Source: Paenibacillus plantiphilus
GTDB taxonomy: Bacteria; Bacillota; Bacilli; Paenibacillales; Paenibacillaceae
Length of the DNA stretch: 41,921 nt
Direction of reading: 5' to 3'
Assembly: GCF_927798095.1 (NCBI RefSeq)
Contig: NZ_CAKMMF010000040.1
Span: 1 to 41,921 of the forward strand
Positions 8,727 through 17,414 of this stretch are shown one piece after another. Position 1 is the first letter of the stretch. Each line of letters starts with the position of its first letter. Both the position numbers and the translations under genes were made by a program. The notes under the pieces were generated by a model. It searched no databases, had not been told where the DNA came from, and saw only the letters and a program-made list of their open reading frames with translations.

Positions 8727-8766
8727 AAAAAGGGCCTTCCTGATCGGGTTCAAGAATCAGGAAGGC
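8723..8766 (-). terminator. Rho-independent terminator of abrB (minus strand)
   Basis: GCCTTCCTGAT (8734-8744) pairs perfectly with ATCAGGAAGGC (8756-8766). On the minus strand a long T run follows (plus-strand A run 8723-8731), so it terminates abrB. It may also stop rsmI transcripts, though without a T run in that direction. Confidence 0.88.
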
Positions 8767-8842
8767 AGTAAGGAGATATTAAAAAGGTTAGAATTAACAA
8801 GTGCGGTAAATGTATTATAACCTATATTTCTCGTTTTGTCTC

Positions 8843-9097
8843 TTATTTTGTAGCAGGAGTAGGCATTTCTGATAAACAAACGTTACAAACGATTTTTCCT
8901 TTGAAGTAAGATACATTCTCAGCGTTGCCGCAGAAGATACAAGCAGGCTCGTATTTCTTCAGCATAATGCGCTCTCCGTCTACATAAATCTCAAGCGCGT
9001 CTTTCTCTCCGATGCCCAGTGTCCGGCGCAGTTCGATAGGAATAACTACACGGCCAAGCTCATCAACTTTACGGACAATACCAGTGGATTTCATCAT
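8843..9097 (-). CDS. abrB: Transition-state regulator AbrB
   Basis: This 84-residue protein has the AbrB swapped-hairpin DNA-binding domain in residues 1-50 (STGIVRKVDELGRVVIP, then RRTLGI and LEIYVDGE). AbrB represses post-exponential genes during growth. The C-terminal part differs from B. subtilis AbrB: it is short and holds two CxxC pairs (C53/C56 and C71/C74), suggesting a zinc ribbon instead of the usual multimerisation tail. It is transcribed against its neighbours from a consensus-like promoter (9169-9197) and ends at its own terminator. The methionyl-tRNA synthetase gene that follows abrB in B. subtilis is not here. Confidence 0.93.
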   Translation of the reverse strand: MMKSTGIVRKVDELGRVVIPIELRRTLGIGEKDALEIYVDGERIMLKKYEPACIFCGNAENVSYFKGKIVCNVCLSEMPTPATK

Positions 9098-9168
9098 AAT
9101 ATATCCATGTCCCCTCTCAGTTACTTAATTCGTCACGTTTCGACAAAATTCTATTATTTCTTGTCTCT

Positions 9169-9197
9169 ATAATACCAACGTTTCCCATAATAGTCAA
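9169..9197 (-). promoter_or_regulatory. Sigma-A promoter of abrB
   Basis: On the minus strand TTGACT (9192-9197) is followed after 17 nt by TATTAT (9169-9174), and TGG just before the -10 makes it an extended -10 promoter. It lies about 70 nt upstream of abrB. Confidence 0.75.
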
Positions 9198-9369
9198 CCT
9201 TGATTTATATGCAAAAAACGCCAATTTTCCTCGTCTATGCTGAAGAGATAAGGTATAATACACATCACTAAGCGTACAACAACGACATGCATTTGGAAAT
9301 GAAAAAGCGACATCATTCGACATTATTCCGACATTTTGTGTCGAAAAATTGAACAAAGGGGGTTTTATA

Positions 9370-10674
9370 ATGACAAGACAGCAGCGGCCGCTAGCAGAGG
9401 AGAAAGTATTCAAGGATCCCGTGCATAAATATATTTACGTTCAGGATCAGACCATCTGGAATCTCATCAATACAAAGGAGCTTCAAAGGCTGCGGAGAAT
9501 CCGTCAGCTCGGAACCTCCTATCTGACCTTCCATGGCGCCGAGCATAGCCGATTCTCTCATTCGCTCGGTGTATACGAGATTACGCGAAAGATCATTTCG
9601 CAATTCGAGAGGAGCGGCTATGCGGACTGGCCGAAGGAGGAGAAGCTTGTCTCTCTCTGTGCGGCGCTGCTGCATGATATAGGACATGGCCCGTTCTCGC
9701 ACTCGATAGAAGAGGTTTTTGACACCCATCACGAGGATTGGACCTGCCGTATATTATTAGAAGATACAGAAGTGAATGCTGTTCTTCGCGAGTTCGATCC
9801 AAGCTTCCCGGAGCGTATTGCTGCGGTCATTCGCAAGACATACCATCAGCCAATCGTAATCAGTCTTGTATCGAGTCAGATGGACGCCGACCGGATGGAT
9901 TATTTGCTGCGGGATGCCTATTATACCGGGGTCAACTACGGCACCTTCGATCTCGATCGCATCTTGCGTGTTCTAAGGCCGCATCAGGGTCGAATTGTAG
10001 TGAAGGAAAGCGGCATGCATGCTGTTGAAGATTATTTGATGTCCCGCTATCAGATGTACTGGCAGGTTTACTTCCATCCGGTCACCCGAAGCTCGGAAAT
10101 TATATTGAGACAAATATTTCGCAGAGCCAAGGAATTATACGGGGGTGGCTACTCCTTTCAGTGGATAATCGAACCTCTCAGGCAGCTGTTGGAAGGTACT
10201 TTGAATGTAGATGGCTACCTCTCTCTTGATGAAGCGCTTGTCCAAACGGCATTCACGCAGTGGACCTATGAACCGGACGAGCTCCTGTCTGATCTGTGCA
10301 AACGATTCTTACACCGAAAGTTATATAAATATGTAGCGATGGACAATGCTGATGATGAGCTGTGGGAAGAAATACGCGAGCAGTTTATTGCGATTGGCCT
10401 GAATCCGGATTACCATCTGGAAATCGACTTTCCCTATGATATGCCGTATGATGTATATCGTCCGGGTACGCGGGCGGTGGAGAATGAGAAGCCTCCAATC
10501 CTGCTCCTTGACAATGAGGACAGGTTATCCGAAATATCGGCCAAATCTGATATTATTCGCTCCATTACAGGGCTTCACCAAGGCAAATACCATTTGTATT
10601 ACCCTGAGGAGCCAGTTCGCGAATCAGCGCATAAATTGAAGCCGCATATCCGCGAATTTTTTGGTTTCATGTAG
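9370..10674 (+). CDS. HD-domain phosphohydrolase (YwfO/SAMHD1-like)
   Basis: The product (434 residues) is an HD-superfamily phosphohydrolase of the YwfO/dNTP triphosphohydrolase-like group. The N-terminal segment VFKDPVHKYI is typical, followed by HSRFSHSLGV and the HD pair H102-D103 in LLHDIGHGPFSHS, and a further metal-ligand region with DADRMDYLLRDAY. The likely substrate class is nucleoside triphosphates, but this is not proven by sequence. The ATG at 9370 has AAAGGGGG 7 nt upstream. A TATAAT at 9254-9259 could be its -10, but I see no good -35. The last bases lie 16 nt before tatD, so the two are probably co-transcribed. Confidence 0.88.
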   Translation: MTRQQRPLAEEKVFKDPVHKYIYVQDQTIWNLINTKELQRLRRIRQLGTSYLTFHGAEHSRFSHSLGVYEITRKIISQFERSGYADWPKEEKLVSLCAALLHDIGHGPFSHSIEEVFDTHHEDWTCRILLEDTEVNAVLREFDPSFPERIAAVIRKTYHQPIVISLVSSQMDADRMDYLLRDAYYTGVNYGTFDLDRILRVLRPHQGRIVVKESGMHAVEDYLMSRYQMYWQVYFHPVTRSSEIILRQIFRRAKELYGGGYSFQWIIEPLRQLLEGTLNVDGYLSLDEALVQTAFTQWTYEPDELLSDLCKRFLHRKLYKYVAMDNADDELWEEIREQFIAIGLNPDYHLEIDFPYDMPYDVYRPGTRAVENEKPPILLLDNEDRLSEISAKSDIIRSITGLHQGKYHLYYPEEPVRESAHKLKPHIREFFGFM

Positions 10675-10690
10675 AAAGGAGATATATAGG

Positions 10691-11458
10691 ATGTTGATTG
10701 ATACACATACGCACTTGGATTCTTATAAATTTGACGAGGACCGCGCGGAAGTCATCGAACGGGCGCGGGCGGCAGGTGTCGAAACACTGATTAATGTCGG
10801 CTTCAACCGGGAGACGATACCGTCAACGATGGCGCTTGCGGAGCAGCACGAGTTCATCTATGCAGTCGTTGGCTGGCATCCGGTGGACAGCATTGATATG
10901 CGCCCGGAGGATCTCGATTGGATTGCTTCATTATGTGATCATAAGAAGGTGGTAGCAATCGGCGAGATAGGATTGGATTATCACTGGGACACCTCACCCA
11001 AAGACGTGCAGCAGCGTGTATTCCGTGAGCAGATCAGGCTGGCCCTTGACAAGCGCATGCCCATCGTCATTCATAATCGCGATGCGCATGAGGATGTCGT
11101 ACATATATTGAAGGAAGAGAATGCGAAAGCTGTCGGCGGGGTCATGCATTGCTTCTCCGGCAGCTGGGAAACAGCCAAGCAATGTCTCGACATGAACTTC
11201 TATATTTCGTTCGGCGGACCTGTAACTTTCCAGAATGCGCGAGTGCCGAAGGAGGTTCTGAGACAGGTTCCACTAGACCGAATTCTTATCGAAACGGATT
11301 CCCCGTATTTAGCCCCTCATCCATATAGAGGAAAAAGAAATGAGTCCGCTTATGTTCGTCTTGTAGCCGAAACGGCAGCGGAGATAACAGGTAAAACTGT
11401 GGAAGAAATTGCTAAAATTACGAGCGAAAATGCAAAGAAATGTTTTAACATCTCTTGA
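10691..11458 (+). CDS. tatD: TatD family metal-dependent DNase
   Basis: This 255-residue TIM-barrel hydrolase matches TatD (YabD/DayD). The N-terminal metal site is LIDTHTHLD (H6, H8). The bridging glutamate lies in AIGEIGLDYH, with later ligands in PIVIHNRDA and MHCFSG and the final aspartate in ETDSPYLAPHPYRG. The family degrades DNA (and may edit D-aminoacyl-tRNA in some members). An AAAGGAG site lies about 9 nt before the ATG at 10691; the in-frame TTG-type start upstream overlaps the HD gene and is less likely. Confidence 0.94.
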   Translation: MLIDTHTHLDSYKFDEDRAEVIERARAAGVETLINVGFNRETIPSTMALAEQHEFIYAVVGWHPVDSIDMRPEDLDWIASLCDHKKVVAIGEIGLDYHWDTSPKDVQQRVFREQIRLALDKRMPIVIHNRDAHEDVVHILKEENAKAVGGVMHCFSGSWETAKQCLDMNFYISFGGPVTFQNARVPKEVLRQVPLDRILIETDSPYLAPHPYRGKRNESAYVRLVAETAAEITGKTVEEIAKITSENAKKCFNIS

Positions 11459-11580
11459 AAACCGCTTTGAAAGCAAGGATTTGGGACTATTCCGGTGAAA
11501 AAACTGATTTTGATCCATGAAATCGCTCGTTTTTGACGTGATTTTCCTAAAAATTCGTTAAAATCGTCATTAATCGCTTC

Positions 11581-11610
11581 TTTACAATGAGGCGTAAAAG
11601 ACGGTATCAT
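11581..11610 (+). promoter_or_regulatory. Possible sigma-A promoter of the riboswitch-controlled yabE gene
   Basis: TTTACA (11581-11586) and TATCAT (11605-11610) are 18 nt apart, about 45 nt before the riboswitch begins. A weaker alternative is TTGACG (11533-11538) with TTAAAA about 19 nt downstream. Confidence 0.4.
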
Positions 11611-11654
11611 TCATCTCAGAGCATATGAATACCTGTATTCCTTTTCCAAATAAC

Positions 11655-11850
11655 GCTTAATCTCCGAATCGGAGAGCGGGGGAACCAAGTGTGCAAGACT
11701 GTCGCCATGAGCGGCTAGTTGTCAACATTGAATTCCTATCTTGGGGTGAATTTTGCGAGTGGCGAACTTCTGTTGGAAGCGTCATAGCGAATAGGGCGAC
11801 TCTCACGCCCGAATCCGACAGCTAACCTCGTCAGCGTAAATAAGAGAGAT
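11655..11850 (+). ncRNA. Cyclic-di-AMP riboswitch (ydaO/yuaA leader)
   Basis: This leader has the conserved blocks of the ydaO-yuaA riboswitch in order: GGGGGAACCAAGTG (about 11678), TTGGGGTGAATTTTGCGAGT (about 11741), AGGGCGACTCTCACGCCC (about 11793), GAATCCGACAGCTAACCTCG (about 11811) and a closing stretch. The class binds cyclic-di-AMP and turns off downstream genes. It precedes an intrinsic terminator and a cell-wall hydrolase gene, a classic context. Boundaries are approximate to about 10 nt. Confidence 0.93.
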
Positions 11851-11892
11851 CAACCTCGTGCATCTAATCCATGTCCCAATAGGTCTAACTGG

Positions 11893-11936
11893 GAAGCCAC
11901 GAAACAGATCCTCTGTCGTCGGGCTTCTTTTATTTT
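11893..11936 (+). terminator. Riboswitch-controlled intrinsic terminator upstream of yabE
   Basis: GAAGCC, CGA and ACAGA pair in turn with GGCTTC, TCG and TCTGT to form a long, slightly interrupted stem, followed by TTTTATTTT. It lies between the riboswitch and the gene, as expected for an expression platform in which bound cyclic-di-AMP favours termination. Confidence 0.85.
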
Positions 11937-12092
11937 GAATATTAAGCCGGTTGACGACATAGGGTGTTACATGGAGGTGGGCATAGGGAGGAACATAGGA
12001 GTAGCGTGCTTGCACGCTAACTAACTACAAATAGTACCGTCAAATGTAATCATGCAAATTCGACGGCGGGGCTATGAAGGAGGACCGAAGAA

Positions 12093-13241
12093 GTGGGCGC
12101 ACTCCAGCTTAAGGACACCCATGGTAAACGATCATCCAGCATGTCTTTCGCATTGCGATGGAAGCATGAGAACTTGCGTTTAATTGTACTAAGCGCTATG
12201 ATCTCAATCGCTATGACTTTCATGTTTCTGGTGTTGTTGTACGGAACGGCTGACAAAAGCGTATCCGTAGTAGTGAACGGACAAGAAACCGTTGTTTCGA
12301 CAAAACAATGGGTCCTTCAACGCCTACTGGATGAACAAGCCATCAAGATCGGGCCGCACGATGAAGTATCCTTGCCCATGAATGCGGGTATCAAGGACGG
12401 CGACCGAATTGTAATCGATCAGGCATATCCCCTGACGGTAAAGGCTGACGGCAAGGTAAGAACGTTGTACACGACAGAAAGAACGGTTCAGGCGGCGATC
12501 GGTCAAGCTGACATATCGATACGCAATCAAGACAAAGTGTTCCCTTCCTTGGGTGCTGCAATCGAACCGAATATGACCGTAACGGTCATCCGTATCGACA
12601 AGAAGTACTCCGAGAGCGAGCACAAGATCCCCTTCACTGTTGTGAAGAAGGATGACCCTAAGCTAGACAAGGGCAAACAGAAGATGGTGCAAGCCGGTCA
12701 AGATGGAATGATTCGCAAGCGGTTTGAGAGTGTATATGCAGACGGTGTTCTCATCTCTCAGACACTCGTTACGAAAGCAACAGAGACGGCTAAGGTGGAC
12801 AAAGTGGTTGCTGTAGGAACGAAGAAGCTTGAGCCGAAGGTGACCGTATTATCCGCCAAGACTCCAAGCGTTACGACGCTGACGAAGAGCGGGAAAGATC
12901 TGAAGGCGAAGAAAGTGCTGAACAACGTGACTCTGACTGCGTATACGGCAGGCGTTGCTTCGACGGGCAAGAGCAAGAAGCATCCGCAATACGGGATTAC
13001 CGCATCGGGTGCGCGTGTTCAAGAGGGACGTACCATCGCGGTCGATCCGAAGGTCATTCCAATTGGCTGGTGGGTTTACATCGAAGGCATTGGCTTCCGT
13101 CGTGCAGAGGATACGGGCAGTGCAATTAAAGGGAATAAGATTGATGTTTATTTCGAGAGCGAATCGTATGCCGAGAAGTTTGGCCGCAAGCGGGGATTCA
13201 CTGTCTATGTGATCGGTCCGAAGAAACCAGACTCCATTTAA
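12093..13241 (+). CDS. yabE: Cell-wall hydrolase with DUF348, G5 and 3D domains (YabE-like)
   Basis: The 382-residue protein is a YabE/Rpf2-type wall-acting enzyme. A membrane anchor or uncleaved signal is visible at about residues 29-50. Two DUF348 repeats follow (about 53-95 with SVVVNGQETVVSTKQWVLQ, and 109-150), then a G5 domain (about 165-240) and a C-terminal 3D domain (about 290-375) with the acidic residues in AVDPKVIPIG and EDTGSAIKGNKIDVYF. 3D domains of this kind act as lytic transglycosylases on peptidoglycan. The GTG start at 12093 has AAGGAGG about 8 nt upstream. It is under a cyclic-di-AMP riboswitch and has its own terminator, so it is a single-gene unit tied to cyclic-di-AMP control of the wall. 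Confidence 0.94.
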   Translation: MGALQLKDTHGKRSSSMSFALRWKHENLRLIVLSAMISIAMTFMFLVLLYGTADKSVSVVVNGQETVVSTKQWVLQRLLDEQAIKIGPHDEVSLPMNAGIKDGDRIVIDQAYPLTVKADGKVRTLYTTERTVQAAIGQADISIRNQDKVFPSLGAAIEPNMTVTVIRIDKKYSESEHKIPFTVVKKDDPKLDKGKQKMVQAGQDGMIRKRFESVYADGVLISQTLVTKATETAKVDKVVAVGTKKLEPKVTVLSAKTPSVTTLTKSGKDLKAKKVLNNVTLTAYTAGVASTGKSKKHPQYGITASGARVQEGRTIAVDPKVIPIGWWVYIEGIGFRRAEDTGSAIKGNKIDVYFESESYAEKFGRKRGFTVYVIGPKKPDSI

Positions 13242-13300
13242 TGGGCGCGATGAAGCTGTGATTTATTCATATCGTAATTCAAACCTAAATATGCCATCAT

Positions 13301-13327
13301 AAGAAGAGGCGATGCCTCTTCTTTTTG
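13301..13327 (+). terminator. Rho-independent terminator after yabE
   Basis: AAGAAGAGGC pairs perfectly with GCCTCTTCTT around a 3-nt loop, followed by a T run. It ends only about 23 nt before rnmV. Confidence 0.9.
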
Positions 13328-13349
13328 TATGTTTGTCTGAATGGAGTGA

Positions 13350-14911
<1,562 letters not shown>

Positions 14912-14947
14912 AGGGAGCAGCTTTGAATTTGCCTCATGGAGGGAAGC

Positions 14948-14975
14948 ACCAATGATCGTGTCCGCCCATAGGATA
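14948..14975 (+). promoter_or_regulatory. Sigma-K type promoter of yabG
   Basis: ACC (14948-14950), 16 nt, then CATAGGATA (14967-14975) matches the sigma-K pattern AC-N16-CATANNNTA exactly. yabG is a late mother-cell gene in B. subtilis. Confidence 0.6.
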
Positions 14976-14995
14976 GACGAAGAGGTGATTTGCCC

Positions 14996-15883
14996 ATGAA
15001 GCAAGGGGACCTGGTCGTCCGCAAATCATACGGCGGGGACGTGATATTCCGCATTTCGACCATAGATGAGCATCGACAAGCAGCTGTACTTAAAGGCACG
15101 GACTACCGGCTGCTTGCAGACGCGCCGATTCCCGACTTGTCCGTTGTCCGTGATCCGGAAGTAACGGGTGCAGCGAAGCAAGTTCGAGTCAAAGTCAATG
15201 CGTCGATGAAGCGGATGCAAGAACAGCGTCAACAGCAGGTGCAGCAAAATGAGAACGAGCTGCGGCGGGCTTCGAACCAGAGCCAGCCGTATTTTGAACT
15301 GCCAGGAAAAGTGCTTCACTTGGACGGGGACGGAAACTACATGAAGAAGAGCATGCAGCTGTATACGCAGATGCGTGTTCCCGCTTATGGCCTGCATGTG
15401 CATGAGTCGCAAATGACAGAAATCGTCTACCGGCTACTGCCACAGCTTAAGCCGGATATTATCGTAATTACCGGCCATGACGGTGTGCTCAAGAATCGGG
15501 TCAACAAGGATCTATACAGCTTATCCAGCTACAAAAATTCGCAGAACTTTGTGAATGCGGTCAATGTTGCGCGGGAATATGAGAAGAATCGGGATAGCTT
15601 GATCGTTATTGCCGGCGCCTGTCAATCCCATTACGAAGCGCTGCTGCAGACAGGGTCTAATTTCGCCAGCTCACCGGGTCGTGTTCTCATCCATGCGCTT
15701 GATCCTGTCTATGTCGCCATCAAAGCGAGCTATACATCGATTCGTGAGACGATTAGCCTGACAGATGTCATTAGCGGCACAATTAGCGGGATTGATGGAG
15801 TAGGCGGCATTGAGACGCTCGGCAAGTATCGTGTTGGCCTGCCTAAGCCGAAGATTTTGTCCAGTGTGAAAGCAACTTTATAA
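14996..15883 (+). CDS. yabG: Sporulation-specific protease YabG
   Basis: This 295-residue protein is YabG, the cysteine protease (family U57) that trims spore-coat proteins late in sporulation and, in clostridia, processes germination proteins. Conserved stretches include GDLVVRKSYGGD at the N terminus, VLHLDGDGNY, YGLHVHE, PDIIVITGHDG and IVIAGACQSHYEALLQ with the likely catalytic Cys and His. The ATG at 14996 has AGAGGTG 8 nt upstream; the TTG at 14990 is too close to it. A sigma-K promoter sits just before it. Confidence 0.95.
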   Translation: MKQGDLVVRKSYGGDVIFRISTIDEHRQAAVLKGTDYRLLADAPIPDLSVVRDPEVTGAAKQVRVKVNASMKRMQEQRQQQVQQNENELRRASNQSQPYFELPGKVLHLDGDGNYMKKSMQLYTQMRVPAYGLHVHESQMTEIVYRLLPQLKPDIIVITGHDGVLKNRVNKDLYSLSSYKNSQNFVNAVNVAREYEKNRDSLIVIAGACQSHYEALLQTGSNFASSPGRVLIHALDPVYVAIKASYTSIRETISLTDVISGTISGIDGVGGIETLGKYRVGLPKPKILSSVKATL

Positions 15884-15938
15884 TATGCCTTGTTCGTTAT
15901 AAATTATTCACGCAAACGAAAAAATAGCTTTTTCTTTG

Positions 15939-15968
15939 TTGACAATTCATTTACTTCGCTGTTATAAT
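15939..15968 (+). promoter_or_regulatory. Upstream sigma-A promoter (P1) of veg
   Basis: TTGACA (15939-15944) and TATAAT (15963-15968) are both consensus, 18 nt apart. A second consensus promoter follows immediately. Confidence 0.8.
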
Positions 15969-15977
15969 AATAATTTT

Positions 15978-16006
15978 TTGACAAACGCCACCTCTTTGGT
16001 TATAAT
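15978..16006 (+). promoter_or_regulatory. Downstream sigma-A promoter (P2) of veg
   Basis: TTGACA (15978-15983) and TATAAT (16001-16006) are both consensus with the ideal 17-nt spacing. The transcript would start about 20 nt before veg. The B. subtilis veg promoter is also very strong. Confidence 0.9.
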
Positions 16007-16033
16007 GGACAAGGAAAGAGGTGGTAGTGGATA

Positions 16034-16306
16034 ATGGCAAAAAATGCGCTGTTGGAGATCAAACGCAGTTTGGAAGCCCATGTCGGCTCCAAAATACGTC
16101 TTCGAGCAAACGGTGGTCGCCGAAAGACCATCGAACGGACCGGTGTGTTGGAAGAAATCTACCCTTCTGTTTTCATTGTCAAACTCGACCAGGAGCAGCA
16201 TGCATTCAAACGGGTCTCCTATAGCTATGCGGATATTTTGACCGAGTCGGTCGAAGTGACTGTAGATAGCGATGACGGTCAAGTGCGCATTTCGTTTATG
16301 CAATAA
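16034..16306 (+). CDS. veg: Veg protein (DUF1021)
   Basis: This 90-residue protein is Veg, which in B. subtilis stimulates biofilm matrix genes and affects spore germination. The whole length matches the family, including [32 protein letters not shown] and a C-terminal beta-rich part that resembles a KOW/Sm-like fold. An AAAGAGGTGG ribosome binding site precedes the ATG. It is a single-gene unit between two perfect sigma-A promoters and a strong terminator, predicting very high expression in growth. Confidence 0.96.
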   Translation: MAKNALLEIKRSLEAHVGSKIRLRANGGRRKTIERTGVLEEIYPSVFIVKLDQEQHAFKRVSYSYADILTESVEVTVDSDDGQVRISFMQ

Positions 16307-16335
16307 CCATGTATATTTAAGGTTTACCAATGGAG

Positions 16336-16368
16336 CGCGGCTAATTAGAGCCGCGTTCTTTTTTTTTT
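16336..16368 (+). terminator. Rho-independent terminator after veg
   Basis: CGCGGCT pairs with AGCCGCG around a 6-nt loop, followed by a run of mostly T residues (16356-16368). Confidence 0.92.
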
Positions 16369-16453
16369 GCGGCCCAAAATGGGCAGCATGTTTCTTCCGT
16401 GTGAGAGGTATGTGGCTGTGAGGGCCGAGCCGAGATCGTTTTCGAAGCTTGAA

Positions 16454-16634
16454 GGAGCGGGCAGAAGTAACGTCGGTGAGGACCGTAAGGTGATGAAACA
16501 CGCTTATAGGGTGGTGAAAGGTACGCGATCGGTCAAGTAAGCGGATAAAAACGTCTTACAGACCGAGGGAGCGGGTAAAAGTAACGTTGGCGAAGATGGT
16601 AAGAAGATGAAACACGCTTACAAAGGTGTAAAAG
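16454..16634 (+). repeat. Diverged direct repeat (two copies, 114-bp offset) between veg and sspF
   Basis: Copy 1 (about 16454-16522) and copy 2 (about 16568-16634) align without gaps from GGAGCGGG over about 69 nt. The offset of 114 bp is a multiple of three. Read in the frame that starts GGA GCG, most differences are third-base changes (GGC/GGT, GTC/GTT, GAG/GAA, GAC/GAT, TAT/TAC) and both copies give similar peptides of the form GAG[RK]SNVGED. Copy 1 ends in TAA and copy 2 in TGA. Copy 1 is open back to an ATG at 16388 (48 codons) but with no good ribosome binding site. This may be a decayed or tandemly duplicated small gene. I do not recognise it. Confidence 0.6.
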
Positions 16635-16655
16635 GTTTTTGAGCGTCGACTGTTT

Positions 16656-16684
16656 GTATGAGAACACGGATATGACACATACTA
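16656..16684 (+). promoter_or_regulatory. Sigma-G type promoter of sspF
   Basis: GTATG (16656-16660), 17 nt, then CATACTA (16678-16684) fits the sigma-G pattern GMATR-N17/18-CATNMTA with one mismatch. It is placed about 30 nt before the sspF start, as expected for a forespore protein. Confidence 0.7.
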
Positions 16685-16717
16685 ATGGCAATCCAATGGA
16701 CGAAGGAGGATTATCGT

Positions 16718-17275
16718 ATGGGTCGTAGAAATCGAAGCTTCATGAGTGAGCAGTTGAAGAATGAATTAGCGAAGGACTTGGGGTTCTATGATACAGTTCA
16801 ACGTGAGGGCTGGGGAGGCATAAAGGCGAAGGACGCAGGAAATATGGTCAAGCGAGCGATTCAGCTTGCAGAGCAGGCTGCAGCAGGACAACACGCGCAA
16901 CAGAGCGCGCAGCAGGCTCAGCAATACGCACAGCAGTCTCAGCCGAGCGTGCCGCAGTCTCAACAATACGCACAGCAGTCTCAGCCGAGCGTGCTGCAGT
17001 CCCAGCCGAGCGTGCCGCAGTCTCAGCAATACGCGCAGCCGAGCGTGCTGTCTCAGCAAAATGTGCCGTATCCGTCTCAACAGAGCGCGCAGCAGGCTCA
17101 GCACAATATCGTGCATAATGTGGAGGCTGGAGCAGTAGTGCAATCGGCGGGTCGGCCGCAGGCATTGAATCAACAATCTTCCTATCCATCCAGAGCTTCG
17201 CAATATGCAGGGAATATTCCTTACGTACAGCAGAAAATCCAGCATGCAGGACAGTCTGATTTATACGGGCAATAA
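16718..17275 (+). CDS. sspF: SspF-type alpha/beta small acid-soluble spore protein with Gln-rich C-terminal tail
   Basis: The first 55 residues match the SspF (alpha/beta SASP) family: [18 protein letters not shown], then [18 protein letters not shown] and [16 protein letters not shown]. Such proteins bind and protect forespore DNA. The family is normally about 60-70 residues; this one has 185. The extra 120-odd residues are rich in Gln, Ser, Pro and Ala, with alternating 7-residue units QYAQQSQ and PSVPQSQ. The ATG at 16718 has AAGGAGGA 7 nt upstream, better than ATG 16685. It is a single-gene unit with a sigma-G promoter and its own terminator. The tail is clearly in frame, with no stop for 370 nt. 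Confidence 0.88.
   Translation: MGRRNRSFMSEQLKNELAKDLGFYDTVQREGWGGIKAKDAGNMVKRAIQLAEQAAAGQHAQQSAQQAQQYAQQSQPSVPQSQQYAQQSQPSVLQSQPSVPQSQQYAQPSVLSQQNVPYPSQQSAQQAQHNIVHNVEAGAVVQSAGRPQALNQQSSYPSRASQYAGNIPYVQQKIQHAGQSDLYGQ
16922..17070 (+). repeat. 21-bp coding tandem repeats in the sspF tail
   Basis: CAATACGCACAGCAGTCTCA recurs at 16922 and 16964 (42 bp apart), and a close variant starts at 17027. The array is built of 21-bp units that encode alternating QYAQQSQ and PSV(P/L)QSQ heptads. Such arrays can change length by slippage in steps that keep the frame. Confidence 0.85.
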
Positions 17276-17294
17276 CGAATACAGGCGGGTTCCG

Positions 17295-17350
17295 GCTAAG
17301 ATGTCATTGCGATTGCATAAGCAGCGCAAAAGGACATCTTAGCTTTTCTT
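17295..17350 (+). terminator. Rho-independent terminator after sspF
   Basis: GCTAAGATGTC (17295-17305) pairs perfectly with GACATCTTAGC (17333-17343), followed by TTTTCTT. The loop is long (27 nt). Confidence 0.8.
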
Positions 17351-17414
17351 ATGTCCTTTTGATAATATAAAGAGAGAATTAAAGTTTTGAAGATTAACCG
17401 AACGGGTGAAGCTG

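Noticed and set aside
15962..16501. 179-codon minus-strand frame opposite veg
   Set aside because: It is a shadow of veg and its two promoters and terminator; the plus strand is clearly the functional one.
16766..17245. 159-codon minus-strand frame opposite the sspF tail
   Set aside because: It is a by-product of the repeated plus-strand coding units; it gives a low-complexity Leu/Arg peptide.
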